This document shows positions 34,551-42,054 of a stretch of 64,000 nt of DNA, in pieces. Positions within the stretch are counted from its first letter, which is position 1. Every line of letters starts with the position of its first letter. The translations under genes were made by a program, and so were the position numbers. The notes under the pieces are model-generated. The model made no database searches and had not been told where the DNA came from. It was given only the letters and a program-made list of their open reading frames with translations. This DNA comes from Streptomyces sp. CB02980 (lineage in GTDB: Bacteria; Actinomycetota; Actinomycetes; Streptomycetales; Streptomycetaceae): positions 233,304-297,303 of the forward strand of contig NZ_JACSCH020000013.1 of NCBI RefSeq assembly GCF_014451325.2. Reading direction: 5' to 3'.

Positions 34551-34955
34551 ATGGCCGGGGAGGCACGACAGCCGACTCAACTGCTCAGAAAGGTGGGATG
34601 CGCGGATCTCACCGCGGTGCCGGAGGTGCGACACGCCCTGCGTGAACTGCTGCGGAAATGGGGCCGACCGGGCGCCTCCGACGTGGCGGAACTGCTCACC
34701 AGCGAGCTGGTGACCAATGCCCTGATCCACACCGAGCACGGGGCCGTCGTGACGGCGACGGTCGTGCCCGAGCAGCTGAGGGTCGAGGTCCGCGACTTCG
34801 TCCCCGGTCTCGCGCCACCGCACGTACCGCCCGCCGGCGACGGTACGCACGGCAGGGGGCTGATCCTCGTCGAGGCCCTGGCCGACTCCTGGGGAGTCGA
34901 GAACCACGGGGTGGGCAAGGTGGTGTGGTTCGAACTGAACGGCGGGGCCGCCTGA
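34551..34955 (+). CDS. ATP-binding anti-sigma-factor-like kinase (HATPase_c)
   Basis: A small GHKL-type ATPase (134 aa) of the RsbW/SpoIIAB group that is abundant in Streptomyces. The N box is ELLTSELVTNALIHTE, the G1 box region is VRDFVPGLAPP and G2 is GRGLILVEALADSWGV. These proteins bind sigma factors or anti-anti-sigma partners; none is encoded nearby, so the partner is unknown. The start is uncertain: ATG 34551 follows a GGTGGGGG at short spacing, and earlier ATGs exist at 34485 and 34506. A strong hairpin overlaps the stop codon. Confidence 0.85.
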   Translation: MAGEARQPTQLLRKVGCADLTAVPEVRHALRELLRKWGRPGASDVAELLTSELVTNALIHTEHGAVVTATVVPEQLRVEVRDFVPGLAPPHVPPAGDGTHGRGLILVEALADSWGVENHGVGKVVWFELNGGAA

Positions 34956-34969
34956 GAGGCGGCCCCGCC
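34941..34969 (+). terminator. 12-bp hairpin overlapping the stop of the HATPase gene
   Basis: Perfect arms GGCGGGGCCGCC (34941-34952) and GGCGGCCCCGCC (34958-34969) with loop TGAGA, which contains the stop codon. It also faces the convergent DUF2637 gene (stop at 34994) and may terminate both directions. Confidence 0.75.
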
Positions 34970-34993
34970 GGTGTGCGGTGGACGGAGTGGTGC

Positions 34994-36118
34994 TCAGCCG
35001 AACTGCTGCTCCAGGTCCTTGAGCTTGCGCTCCAGGGAGTCGAGACGGGGCAGCGTCTGGGTGTCGTCCTCCGCGGTGAGGTCCACCGTCCGGGAGTCGC
35101 CCGTGTGGGGGTCACGTCCTCCGACGGCTTGGAGGGAGGGCCGGGGTCGAAGCGGCAGTTGTCCCGGATCCGCTATGGCCGGTTCCGCGACGGCGGCCTG
35201 CACGGGCGCCGACGCGGAACCGGAACCCGAGCCGGCGCCGGACCCCGAACCCGGGCCCGTACCTGAGCCCGAGGTGGCGTTGAGCGCCGCCATCTCCACC
35301 TGACGGCCGCCGCCCCGGCCGAGCCCGAAGGCGCGGTGCTGGCGGTTGATCGCCTTCAGCCGTGCCCGGTCGAGCTTGACCTGGTCGCGCCGGCGGATCC
35401 GGTTCTGCTCCTTCTCCCGCCGGTCCTCGCGTACCTCGTCGACGGCCTCGTCCAGGGTCCGTACGCCCTCCAGAAGCATCAGCGACCAGGCGGCGAACGT
35501 CTCCCGGGGTGCCCTCATCCACCGCACGATCCGGATCTGCGGCAGCGGGCGGGGCACCAGGCCCTGCTCGCGCAGCGCGGCCCTGCGGGTCTGCTTGAGC
35601 GCCCGGTCGAAGAGGACCGCCGCCGAGAGGGACATGCCCGCGAAGAACTGCGGCGCCCCGTCGTGGCCCAGGCCGCGCGGTGCGTGCACCCAGTTGAACC
35701 AGGCCGCCGCGCCCGCGAACAGCCAGACGAGCAGCCGCGAGCCGAGGGCCGCGTCGCCGTGGCTGGCCTCGCGGACCGCGAGCACCGAGCAGAACATGGC
35801 GGCGCCGTCGAGGCCGAACGGGACGAGGTACTCCCAGCCCCCGGTGAGGTTGAGGTTCTGCCGGCCGAAGCCGACGAGTCCGTGGAAGGACAGGGCCGCG
35901 GCGACCGCGGCACAGCAGAAGAGGAGGACGTAGGAAGCGGTGCCGTACACGGCTTCCTTGCGTCTGCGGCGCTCCTCGCTGCGTTCCCAGGAGTCCTCGG
36001 CCGCGGCCTGGTCACCGGCGCGCTTCCCGCGCGCGAGCACCGCCACCGCCGTCAGGACTCCGGCCACCATGACGCCGCCCGGAAGCAGCCAGTCCAGCGA
36101 TATGTCGGTCAGTCTCAT
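34994..36118 (-). CDS. DUF2637 domain-containing membrane protein
   Basis: A 374-aa protein of a family common in Streptomyces and related to the spread proteins (Spd) of conjugative plasmids in part of its range. About five hydrophobic segments occupy the first 170 residues (for example YVLLFCCAAVAAALSFHGLV and LLVWLFAGAAAWFNWVHAP). The second half is charged and probably cytosolic, with a Gly/Ser linker (SGSGTGPGSGSGAGSGSGS), and a C-terminal coiled-coil-like end (LDSLERKLKDLEQQFG). Function unknown. ATG 36118. No plasmid or transfer genes are near. Confidence 0.82.
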   Translation of the reverse strand: MRLTDISLDWLLPGGVMVAGVLTAVAVLARGKRAGDQAAAEDSWERSEERRRRKEAVYGTASYVLLFCCAAVAAALSFHGLVGFGRQNLNLTGGWEYLVPFGLDGAAMFCSVLAVREASHGDAALGSRLLVWLFAGAAAWFNWVHAPRGLGHDGAPQFFAGMSLSAAVLFDRALKQTRRAALREQGLVPRPLPQIRIVRWMRAPRETFAAWSLMLLEGVRTLDEAVDEVREDRREKEQNRIRRRDQVKLDRARLKAINRQHRAFGLGRGGGRQVEMAALNATSGSGTGPGSGSGAGSGSGSASAPVQAAVAEPAIADPGQLPLRPRPSLQAVGGRDPHTGDSRTVDLTAEDDTQTLPRLDSLERKLKDLEQQFG

Positions 36119-36283
36119 GCGGTGTCCCTTGCATCGCAGTAGGGCGTTTGGCGGCCCATACTGGCCGACCCCGTGGGGCGCTCAAGGGGTTTCCGGGCAA
36201 GAGCACGCCATCGGGGCGCCAGGACATACGAATAGGTGCGATCTGGTCGAACACCCATGCAGGGAGGGAGGGTTGAGTTCGAT

Positions 36284-36309
36284 TTACGCCACCCGTCCGG
36301 GTGGCGTAA
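36284..36309 (-). terminator. Terminator hairpin of the FhuF-like gene
   Basis: Perfect 12-bp arms TTACGCCACCCG (36284-36295) and CGGGTGGCGTAA (36298-36309) with a TC centre, 13 bases after the stop of the minus-strand gene at 36323. The region up to the DUF2637 start at 36118 shows nothing else I can name. Confidence 0.75.
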
Positions 36310-36322
36310 TCACTCGGGAGCC

Positions 36323-37189
36323 TCAGGCGGTCGCCGTGAGGCGACGGACCCGCTCGGCGTCGCACGTACGGGGACAGGTGAGGCAGGTGTCCTCGGGGCG
36401 CAGCGTGTAGAAGAAGCAGCAGGTCGCCCGGTCGCGCGTGGCGCGCGGGGCGCCGTCCGGCCCCTCGGTGCCGGGCAGTTCGCGGAAGCCCGCCGCACCC
36501 GCGTAGGGCTTGTACGGCTTGACGGTGCCCGGCATCAGGAGGTCGAGCTCGGCCATCGACCGTTGCTCCTCGCCGAACAGGGCGCCGACGTACCAGAGGC
36601 CCTCGACGATCTCGTCCGTGGCCATCCCCCACAGGGCCCGGCGACCGCGCCGCATCCGGGAGCCGAAGCCGTCGAGGATCGCCTCGAAGTGCTCGGCGAG
36701 CGAGGCGCGCACCTCGGCCCGCAGCGCGTCCTCGTCGGGGACCACCCGGGCGCCGGGGAGCGACGCCGCCGGGTCGCCGGGCAGGCAGGCGAACTCCTCC
36801 ACCAGGACGGCCATCCGCCCGAGCGCCCGCTGGAACGACACGTTCCGTGCGGGGAGCCGGGGCACCCTGCGGTCCAGGAACCAGGGGACGGTGACGAGCA
36901 GACAGGCGGGCCAGGCGTATCGGTGCAGTCCGAAGCTGGCGACGACGTCGGGGCGGGCCTGGGTGCCGTAGTCGCGCAGCACCTGCGCGTTGTCCCAGGC
37001 GAGGAAGGCGTCGAGGTCGGGGCCGCCGGCCGCGAGCTCTTCCGCGCCGACCCAGCCCGCGCCGCGCGGCAGCCGCTCGCCGCGGACGTGTTCCTCTATC
37101 CGGAGATGGGGGAAGACCTCGGCGAGCCGGGCGTAGGCGGCCGCGACGGGCGAGGTCGGAGAGGCGGGCAACAGGGCGGGGACGGTCAT
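36323..37189 (-). CDS. FhuF-like 2Fe-2S ferric-siderophore reductase
   Basis: A 288-aa (2Fe-2S)-binding protein. The C-terminal end has C-C-x(10)-C-x2-C and a further Cys (CCFFYTLRPEDTCLTCPRTC), the FhuF-type cluster motif, and upstream parts (VTVPWFLDRRVPRLPARNVSF) match the family. Such proteins release iron from ferric siderophores in the cytosol. The ATG at 37189 is preferred to a GTG three codons before it; no clear ribosome site helps. A near-consensus iron box lies 26-44 bases upstream, so DmdR/DtxR-type repression by iron is likely. Its neighbours are unrelated. Confidence 0.86.
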   Translation of the reverse strand: MTVPALLPASPTSPVAAAYARLAEVFPHLRIEEHVRGERLPRGAGWVGAEELAAGGPDLDAFLAWDNAQVLRDYGTQARPDVVASFGLHRYAWPACLLVTVPWFLDRRVPRLPARNVSFQRALGRMAVLVEEFACLPGDPAASLPGARVVPDEDALRAEVRASLAEHFEAILDGFGSRMRRGRRALWGMATDEIVEGLWYVGALFGEEQRSMAELDLLMPGTVKPYKPYAGAAGFRELPGTEGPDGAPRATRDRATCCFFYTLRPEDTCLTCPRTCDAERVRRLTATA

Positions 37190-37214
37190 GCGGACCACCG
37201 AATCGCGAGCGTTG

Positions 37215-37233
37215 GCAGGTTAGCCTTACCTTA
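37215..37233. promoter_or_regulatory. Iron box (DtxR/DmdR/IdeR-type operator)
   Basis: The 19-mer GCAGGTTAGCCTTACCTTA matches the actinobacterial consensus TTAGGTTAGSCTAACCTAA at 15 of 19 positions (counted by eye). It lies 26 bases upstream of the FhuF-like start on the minus strand and 152 bases before the GntR start on the plus strand. It probably represses the siderophore-reductase gene when iron is plentiful. Confidence 0.75.
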
Positions 37234-37384
37234 CCCGATTCGGGGTCGCCTCTCACCACCGGCCAAGAGCCCCCCGACCAGCGAGGCAGCCCTCACACCC
37301 TTGATGTCGGTCCGTTCGCCTATGGTGCACAGAGGACCCGCGCGACGCGAGCCGGGCCCGGCACGAGGCCGCAGGAGGACCCGG

Positions 37385-38395
37385 GTGGAGCAGGGCGCAG
37401 CGCGCGAGCGGGCGACGGAGAGGCCGTCCCCGCCCTTCGGCGACGCCGCCCGGGACCCGGAGGAGGCCGTACGGGTGCCGGAGCAGGCTCGTGGCACCGG
37501 CCGGCCCCCGGAGGGCACCGAGCGGGCCCTCGACACGGGGCGGCCCGGCGGCGCCGAGTCCGCGCGTGCCGAGTCCGCGCGTGCCGAGTCCACGCGTTCC
37601 GAGTCCGCCCGGGGTGAGGCCGCCCGGGGTGAGGCCGCCCGTGCCGAAGCTGCCCGTGGCGAGTCCGCCCGGGGTGAGCACACCCACTGCGAGCCGGGCA
37701 TCCCCGGCATCGCCCCCGCACCCGGCGTCGCCCCGGCTCGCGTTCCCGCGCGTGCTTCCGTCCCCGCCACCCGTGTCGTACGGCACTCCGTCCGCGGCCA
37801 GATCCTCGACGCGCTCCGCACCGCCCTCGTCGGTGGCGAGCTCGTCCCCGGCGAGGTGTACTCCGCTCCCGCCCTCGGCGAGCGGTTCGGCGTCTCGGCC
37901 ACCCCGGTCCGCGAGGCCATGCAACGCCTCGCCGTCGAGGGCGCCGTCGAGGTCGTGCCGAACCGCGGCTTCCGCGTCACCGAGCGGACCCCCCGCGAGC
38001 TCGCCGAACTCGCCGAGGTCCGCGCGCTCATCGAGGTCCCCGTCATGCTGCGGCTCGCCCGCACGGTCCCCGCCGCCCGCTGGGCCGAGCTCCGCCCGCT
38101 CGCCGAGGCGACCTCGACCGCCGCGGCCCGGGGCGACCGCGCCCACTACGCCGAGGCCGACCGGGCCTTCCACCGGGCCGTCCTCTCCCTCGCGGGGAAC
38201 GAGCAGCTGCTCGCCGTCGCCGACGACCTCCACCGCCGCTCCCAGTGGCCCCTGATCAGCGCGCCCGTCGTCCGCCACGGTGTGCTCGTCGCCGACGCCG
38301 CCGAGCACACCGCCCTGCTCGACGCCCTGATCGCCCATGACCTCACGGTCGTCGAATCCCTCGTCCGCGAACACTTCACCGGCTCGAACGCCTGA
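37385..38395 (+). CDS. GntR-family (FadR-type) transcriptional regulator with repeat-rich N terminus
   Basis: A 336-aa regulator. Residues 1-130 are Arg/Glu/Ala-rich and carry eight pentapeptide repeats of the type [S/A]AR[A/G]E. The GntR winged helix follows (VRGQILDALRTALVGGELVPG, LGERFGVSATPVREAMQRL) and then the FCD ligand-binding domain with its metal histidines (RAHYAEADRAFHRAVL, DAAEHTALLDALIAHD; quoted in part). The GTG at 37385 follows AGGAGG at eight bases, better than an ATG at 37322. Usual family members are about 220-240 residues, so the N-terminal extension is unusual. Effector unknown. Confidence 0.86.
   Translation: MEQGAARERATERPSPPFGDAARDPEEAVRVPEQARGTGRPPEGTERALDTGRPGGAESARAESARAESTRSESARGEAARGEAARAEAARGESARGEHTHCEPGIPGIAPAPGVAPARVPARASVPATRVVRHSVRGQILDALRTALVGGELVPGEVYSAPALGERFGVSATPVREAMQRLAVEGAVEVVPNRGFRVTERTPRELAELAEVRALIEVPVMLRLARTVPAARWAELRPLAEATSTAAARGDRAHYAEADRAFHRAVLSLAGNEQLLAVADDLHRRSQWPLISAPVVRHGVLVADAAEHTALLDALIAHDLTVVESLVREHFTGSNA
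37551..37670 (+). repeat. 15-bp coding tandem repeat in the GntR gene
   Basis: Eight consecutive 15-base units, the first three nearly identical (GCCGAGTCCGCGCGT), the later ones diverged (GGTGAGGCCGCCCGG). They keep frame and encode A/S-E-S/A-A-R pentapeptides. Copy number could vary between strains without a frameshift. Confidence 0.85.
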
Positions 38396-38457
38396 CCGTC
38401 CGCGGCCCGCTAAGGTTGATGATCATGTCAACCGGCAAGGCCACAGGGGGAATCAGG

Positions 38458-39099
38458 ATGAGGACGGGCGTACGGGGGATCGCCGTCGCGGCGGCCATGG
38501 TCGTCGCACTCACGGGATGCGGGGACGGCGAGGGAACCGACCCGGTCACGGGGGCCGTGGGCGGCAAGGAGAAGGTCCAGCCGACCACGCTGGACGCGAC
38601 CGGGCTCATCAACGCCCTCCCGGTGTCGTCCGACTTCAGCAACGGCACGTTCACCGGCGGCGACCCCGAGCTGGTCCCGGAGGCCGAGGCCGCGAAGTTC
38701 TGTGCCGACAAGCTGGAGGACGTGGACTGCGCCGGAGTGAAGGCCGCGAGCATCAAGGACCTGGTCCTGGCCGGCTCCTCCTCGGACGAGGGGGCCACCT
38801 TCACTCTCTACACCTTCGGTTCGGAGGCGGAGGCGACCGCCGTGCTGAAGGCGGTGGAGAAGGCGAGGAAGTCGTCGAAGGGCGAGGCCGGCATCTTCAC
38901 ACCGGTGAAGGCCGAGACCGGGGCCGACGAGACGTTCGCCTTCGAGCGGGACGACTACGTCGGTGTCTACATGCGCGTCGGCACCGTGGTGTCCTACGTG
39001 AGCACCTACCGGTTCGGACCGGAGCAGGCCGAAGGCGCCGCCCAGGTCCAGCTCGGCCGGCTCAAGGTCGTCGCGGGGGGCGGCGACCCCGACGCCTGA
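38458..39099 (+). CDS. Putative lipoprotein of unknown function
   Basis: A 213-aa exported protein with a lipobox: MRTGVRGIAVAAAMVVALTGC, Cys21 as the lipidation site (the string ends at the cysteine). The mature part contains TLYTFGSEAEATAVLKAVEKA and a mostly beta/alpha mixed composition without a domain that I recognise. Many Streptomyces lipoproteins of this size have a ligand-binding or secretion role, but nothing specific can be said. ATG 38458 was chosen over 38416 and 38425 because GGGGGA lies six bases upstream and the signal peptide then begins normally. Confidence 0.75.
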   Translation: MRTGVRGIAVAAAMVVALTGCGDGEGTDPVTGAVGGKEKVQPTTLDATGLINALPVSSDFSNGTFTGGDPELVPEAEAAKFCADKLEDVDCAGVKAASIKDLVLAGSSSDEGATFTLYTFGSEAEATAVLKAVEKARKSSKGEAGIFTPVKAETGADETFAFERDDYVGVYMRVGTVVSYVSTYRFGPEQAEGAAQVQLGRLKVVAGGGDPDA

Positions 39100-39223
39100 C
39101 CGCCCCGAAGAACCCGCGGAAGCTCCCCGAAGACCGTCCCCGCGACGGGGCCCTCGCCGGGGCCCGCGCCCATTAAGGTCAAGGGCGACAGCCGCCCGTA
39201 CCGCGTCGCCCGTGAGGTGCCCC

Positions 39224-40900
39224 ATGCCGTCCGCGACCCCGTCCCCGGCGGACGGAGGCCGACCCGTCACCGGTACGGAGACCGAGGCCACCGCCCTGCT
39301 CGGCTGGCTCACCGATCCCGAGGCGCCGCGGCTCTGTCTCGTCACCGGCGCCCCCGGCAGCGGCAAGACGGCTCTGCTCGGCTGGTTCGCCAAGCACGGC
39401 CCGCGGGCCGGCCGGCCGCGCCGCCGCACGGCCCGGGTACTCGTCCCGCTGGCCGGACAGAGCGCCCTCGGCGCGACCTGGACGATCGCCGACCGTCTCG
39501 GCGTGGTGGCGCGGTCGCCCGGCGACCTCGTGCACGCCCTCGCCACCAGCGAGGCCCGGCCCGCCGGCCGCGCCGTCCTCCTCCTCACCGATCTGCACGC
39601 CGCCGCCGAACCCGCCGCGCTCACCGATCTGATCGCCGAGCTCGCGGGCGTCGGCCGGGTCCGGCTCGTGGTCGAGGCCCGCAGCGGCACCCCGGCCCCC
39701 GCCGCCCTGCGCACCGACCGGCGGGTCGCCGTCGTGGACCTCGACGGCGACGCCGACGCCCCCGGCCGCGGCGCCCCCGAGCAGGCCCGGCCGCTGCCTG
39801 ACCTCTCCGACCCGGTGGCCGTCTGTACGGCCGACCCGCTGCTCGTCACCACGGCGTACGTCACGGGGGCGGCCGCCGCCGGACTCCCGGGCACGCTCGA
39901 CGGCCCCGAGGTGCCCGACCGCCCCGGCGAGAACGCCGCCGAGGACCACGGCGGGCTACGGGCCGCCTGGATGCGGGCCGGCCAGTCCCTCTGCCGCGAA
40001 CAGGCCTCCGCCGAACGGGCGTTGGTTCTGCTCTCCGCTCTCGGCGACGGTGCCGACCCCCGGCTGCGTCCGGCGCTCGCCGAGCTCGCGGAGGGCTCGC
40101 CCTGGCGGCTCCGCTGGGCCCGGCACCGCGGTGATCTCACCCCGCCCTGGCCGGGTCCCGTCACCGTCCTCGGCGCGGCGGGCGGGCCGTTGGAGGGGAC
40201 GTTGCTCGTCGGTGACCGCACGGGCACCGTACGGCTGCTCCACGAGGCCGACGCGAGCCCGGCGGGCCGTCTGGCCCACACCGTGCCCGGCCGGGTCACC
40301 GCGCTCGCGCCCGCGCCCGACGGCACCGTGCTGCTCCTGGACGACCGGGGCCGGCTGCACACCGTACGGGGGACGACGCCGCGGGCCCCGTATCTGGAGC
40401 GCCTCACGGAGGCCGTCTCGGCGACCCTGGCCCGTCACCCGGGAACGGCCCTCGCGGCGATCGCGGGTTCGGTCGTGGTGGGGGACCGGCTCGGCTCGGT
40501 GCACGCCTTCGGTCTGCGGGGCCTGCACCAGGCCGCCTCGCACAGCGGCCGGGTCGCGGCGGTCGCGGCGGTGGACTCCGAGACCCCGTTCGTCTGCTCC
40601 GGCGGCGTCGACGGGACCGTCCGGCTCTGGACCCCGGGCCGTGATCCGCGCCCCGAACCCCTCGCCGAACGGCCCTCGCCGGTGGTCTCCCTGCATGCGA
40701 CGGAGACCCCGCACGGCCCGCTGATCGCCGTCGCCTGGGGCGACGGCCTCGTCGAACTCCACCGCCCGGAGGGCGGTCCGACGCTCTCGTTCCGCCCGGG
40801 CCCCCCGGTCCGAGCGGTCGCCGTCACCGGCGCCGGCTCCCTGCTCATCGGAACCGACGAGAGCCTGGTGTGTCTCGCGCCGAAGCGCACGACGTCCTGA
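39224..40900 (+). CDS. P-loop NTPase with C-terminal WD40-like beta-propeller
   Basis: A 558-aa protein. The N-terminal third is a P-loop NTPase: Walker A GAPGSGKTALLGWF at about 43-56, and VLLLTDLHAAAEPA as the likely Walker B. The C-terminal half has WD40-like blades, for example LLVGDRTGTVRLLHEAD, VVVGDRLGSVHAFGL and VCSGGVDGTVRLWTPG. Streptomyces encode many STAND-like NTPase-WD40 proteins of uncertain role, possibly signalling platforms (family knowledge and inference). No helix-turn-helix or effector domain is visible. ATG 39224 preferred over GTG 39212. The stop lies in a 14-bp tandem repeat. Confidence 0.75.
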   Translation: MPSATPSPADGGRPVTGTETEATALLGWLTDPEAPRLCLVTGAPGSGKTALLGWFAKHGPRAGRPRRRTARVLVPLAGQSALGATWTIADRLGVVARSPGDLVHALATSEARPAGRAVLLLTDLHAAAEPAALTDLIAELAGVGRVRLVVEARSGTPAPAALRTDRRVAVVDLDGDADAPGRGAPEQARPLPDLSDPVAVCTADPLLVTTAYVTGAAAAGLPGTLDGPEVPDRPGENAAEDHGGLRAAWMRAGQSLCREQASAERALVLLSALGDGADPRLRPALAELAEGSPWRLRWARHRGDLTPPWPGPVTVLGAAGGPLEGTLLVGDRTGTVRLLHEADASPAGRLAHTVPGRVTALAPAPDGTVLLLDDRGRLHTVRGTTPRAPYLERLTEAVSATLARHPGTALAAIAGSVVVGDRLGSVHAFGLRGLHQAASHSGRVAAVAAVDSETPFVCSGGVDGTVRLWTPGRDPRPEPLAERPSPVVSLHATETPHGPLIAVAWGDGLVELHRPEGGPTLSFRPGPPVRAVAVTGAGSLLIGTDESLVCLAPKRTTS

Positions 40901-40934
40901 GGGATCGCTCCTGAGGGATCACTCCTGAGAGATC
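40893..40934. repeat. 14-bp tandem repeat over a stop codon
   Basis: Three copies of a 14-base unit, GCTCCTGAGGGATC and variants (40893-40906, 40907-40920, 40921-40934). The TGA of the first unit is the stop codon of the NTPase-WD40 gene, so the stop and its surroundings have been copied downstream. Confidence 0.85.
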
Positions 40935-40961
40935 GTCACCAGCCTTTCGGTCGGCGGGACT

Positions 40962-41765
40962 TCAGGTGGCGGGCTGTGGTGTCAGCTGGCTCGCGAGCCA
41001 GGTCGGCACGCCACCCAGGAGACGGAAGAGGCGGCGGGCCTCGGCGCGCAGCCGCCCCGCCTCCGGTTCCGTCTCCGCGGTGGCGAGGGCGGTGAGGGCC
41101 GGGGCCGTACCGACCAGGTAGCCCAACTCCTCCCGGATGCGCAGCGATTCGGCGAAGCCGTGCCGCGCCTCCGCCAACTCGCCCTCTCGCAGGGCGAGTC
41201 CGGCGAGGTGCCGCCAAGTGGAGGACAGCAGCAGCGAGTCGCCCTGCGCGGTGGCCCCGGCATGCGCCCTGCGGTACGCGGCGCGGGCCGCCTGCGGGGA
41301 GTCCCCGAGGTTCTGTGCGATGAGCCCGCGCCGCAGGTCGAGCAGCGGCCGGCCCTCGGCGGACGGGGCGATCAGGGCGGCCGCCCGGCCCAGTGCCATC
41401 CGTGCCTCGTCGGCCCGGTCGCGTACCCCCAGAAGTGTCGACGCGTAGGCCAGATAGCCGCGTTCGCAGGCGGCGGCCCCGCGTTCCTCGTCGGTGCCGG
41501 CCACCGCCTCGGCCGCCCGGAGCGCCTCCTCCGCGTCGGCCCAGCCCTGTTCCGTGTAGAGGCAGCGCTCGATCAGCAGCGCGGCCCGTTCGAGTGCGGC
41601 GGCCGGTTCGGTCGCGTGGGGCGCGAGCAGCGCGGCCGCGTCCGTCCAGCAACCCCGGGAGCGGAGCCGCCATATGGCGGTCTCCACGGGAGTCTCCTTG
41701 CCGTAGGCGAGGGACGGATCTCCGCCGCCCCCTGATTCGGAACCAGACATGGCGGTATCCGCCAC
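40962..41765 (-). CDS. TPR-like helical repeat protein of unknown function
   Basis: A 267-aa protein made of helix pairs of TPR type: ALERAALLIERCLYTEQGWADAEEAL, RGYLAYASTLLGVRDRADEARMAL, HLAGLALREGELAEARHGFAESL (each quoted only as a guide to the pattern, cut at the helix ends). It is probably a cytosolic scaffold. The GTG at 41765 is preferred because GAGGG precedes it at five bases; an ATG five codons later is possible. It converges with the NTPase-WD40 gene. A functional link between the two is possible but not supported by shared operon structure. Confidence 0.65.
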   Translation of the reverse strand: MADTAMSGSESGGGGDPSLAYGKETPVETAIWRLRSRGCWTDAAALLAPHATEPAAALERAALLIERCLYTEQGWADAEEALRAAEAVAGTDEERGAAACERGYLAYASTLLGVRDRADEARMALGRAAALIAPSAEGRPLLDLRRGLIAQNLGDSPQAARAAYRRAHAGATAQGDSLLLSSTWRHLAGLALREGELAEARHGFAESLRIREELGYLVGTAPALTALATAETEPEAGRLRAEARRLFRLLGGVPTWLASQLTPQPAT

Positions 41766-42054
41766 ATTGCCCTCCCCGAGCGCGCCATTGAGCTGTTGAG
41801 TGAGACCCGCATCTCAGCACGAAGGGCAGTACCTGGCCAAGGGGTCAGGTGAAAGAATTCACAAGAGTCCGGCGGATCGGTGTACCGCTGTCCGGACCGT
41901 GGCCGAAACGGCGTCGGAGGGCCGCCGGGCCCGTGATCAGGCCCCGGCGGGGCCCGTCGGCCGTCCCGGCCTACGGGCTCCCACCGGCCCGGACGTCACT
42001 CCGTCGGACTCGCCCGAAGGGGTGAATCCGCGTGGGACCCCGCGGCTCATCCGA

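Noticed and set aside
34994..36118. DUF2637 protein taken as evidence for an integrated conjugative element
   Set aside because: No integrase, attachment-site repeat, rep or tra gene is visible, and the family is common on chromosomes.
36236..37384. Extension of the GntR frame upstream over the whole FhuF-like gene
   Set aside because: The upstream frame is antisense shadow; AGGAGG at eight bases before GTG 37385 marks the start.
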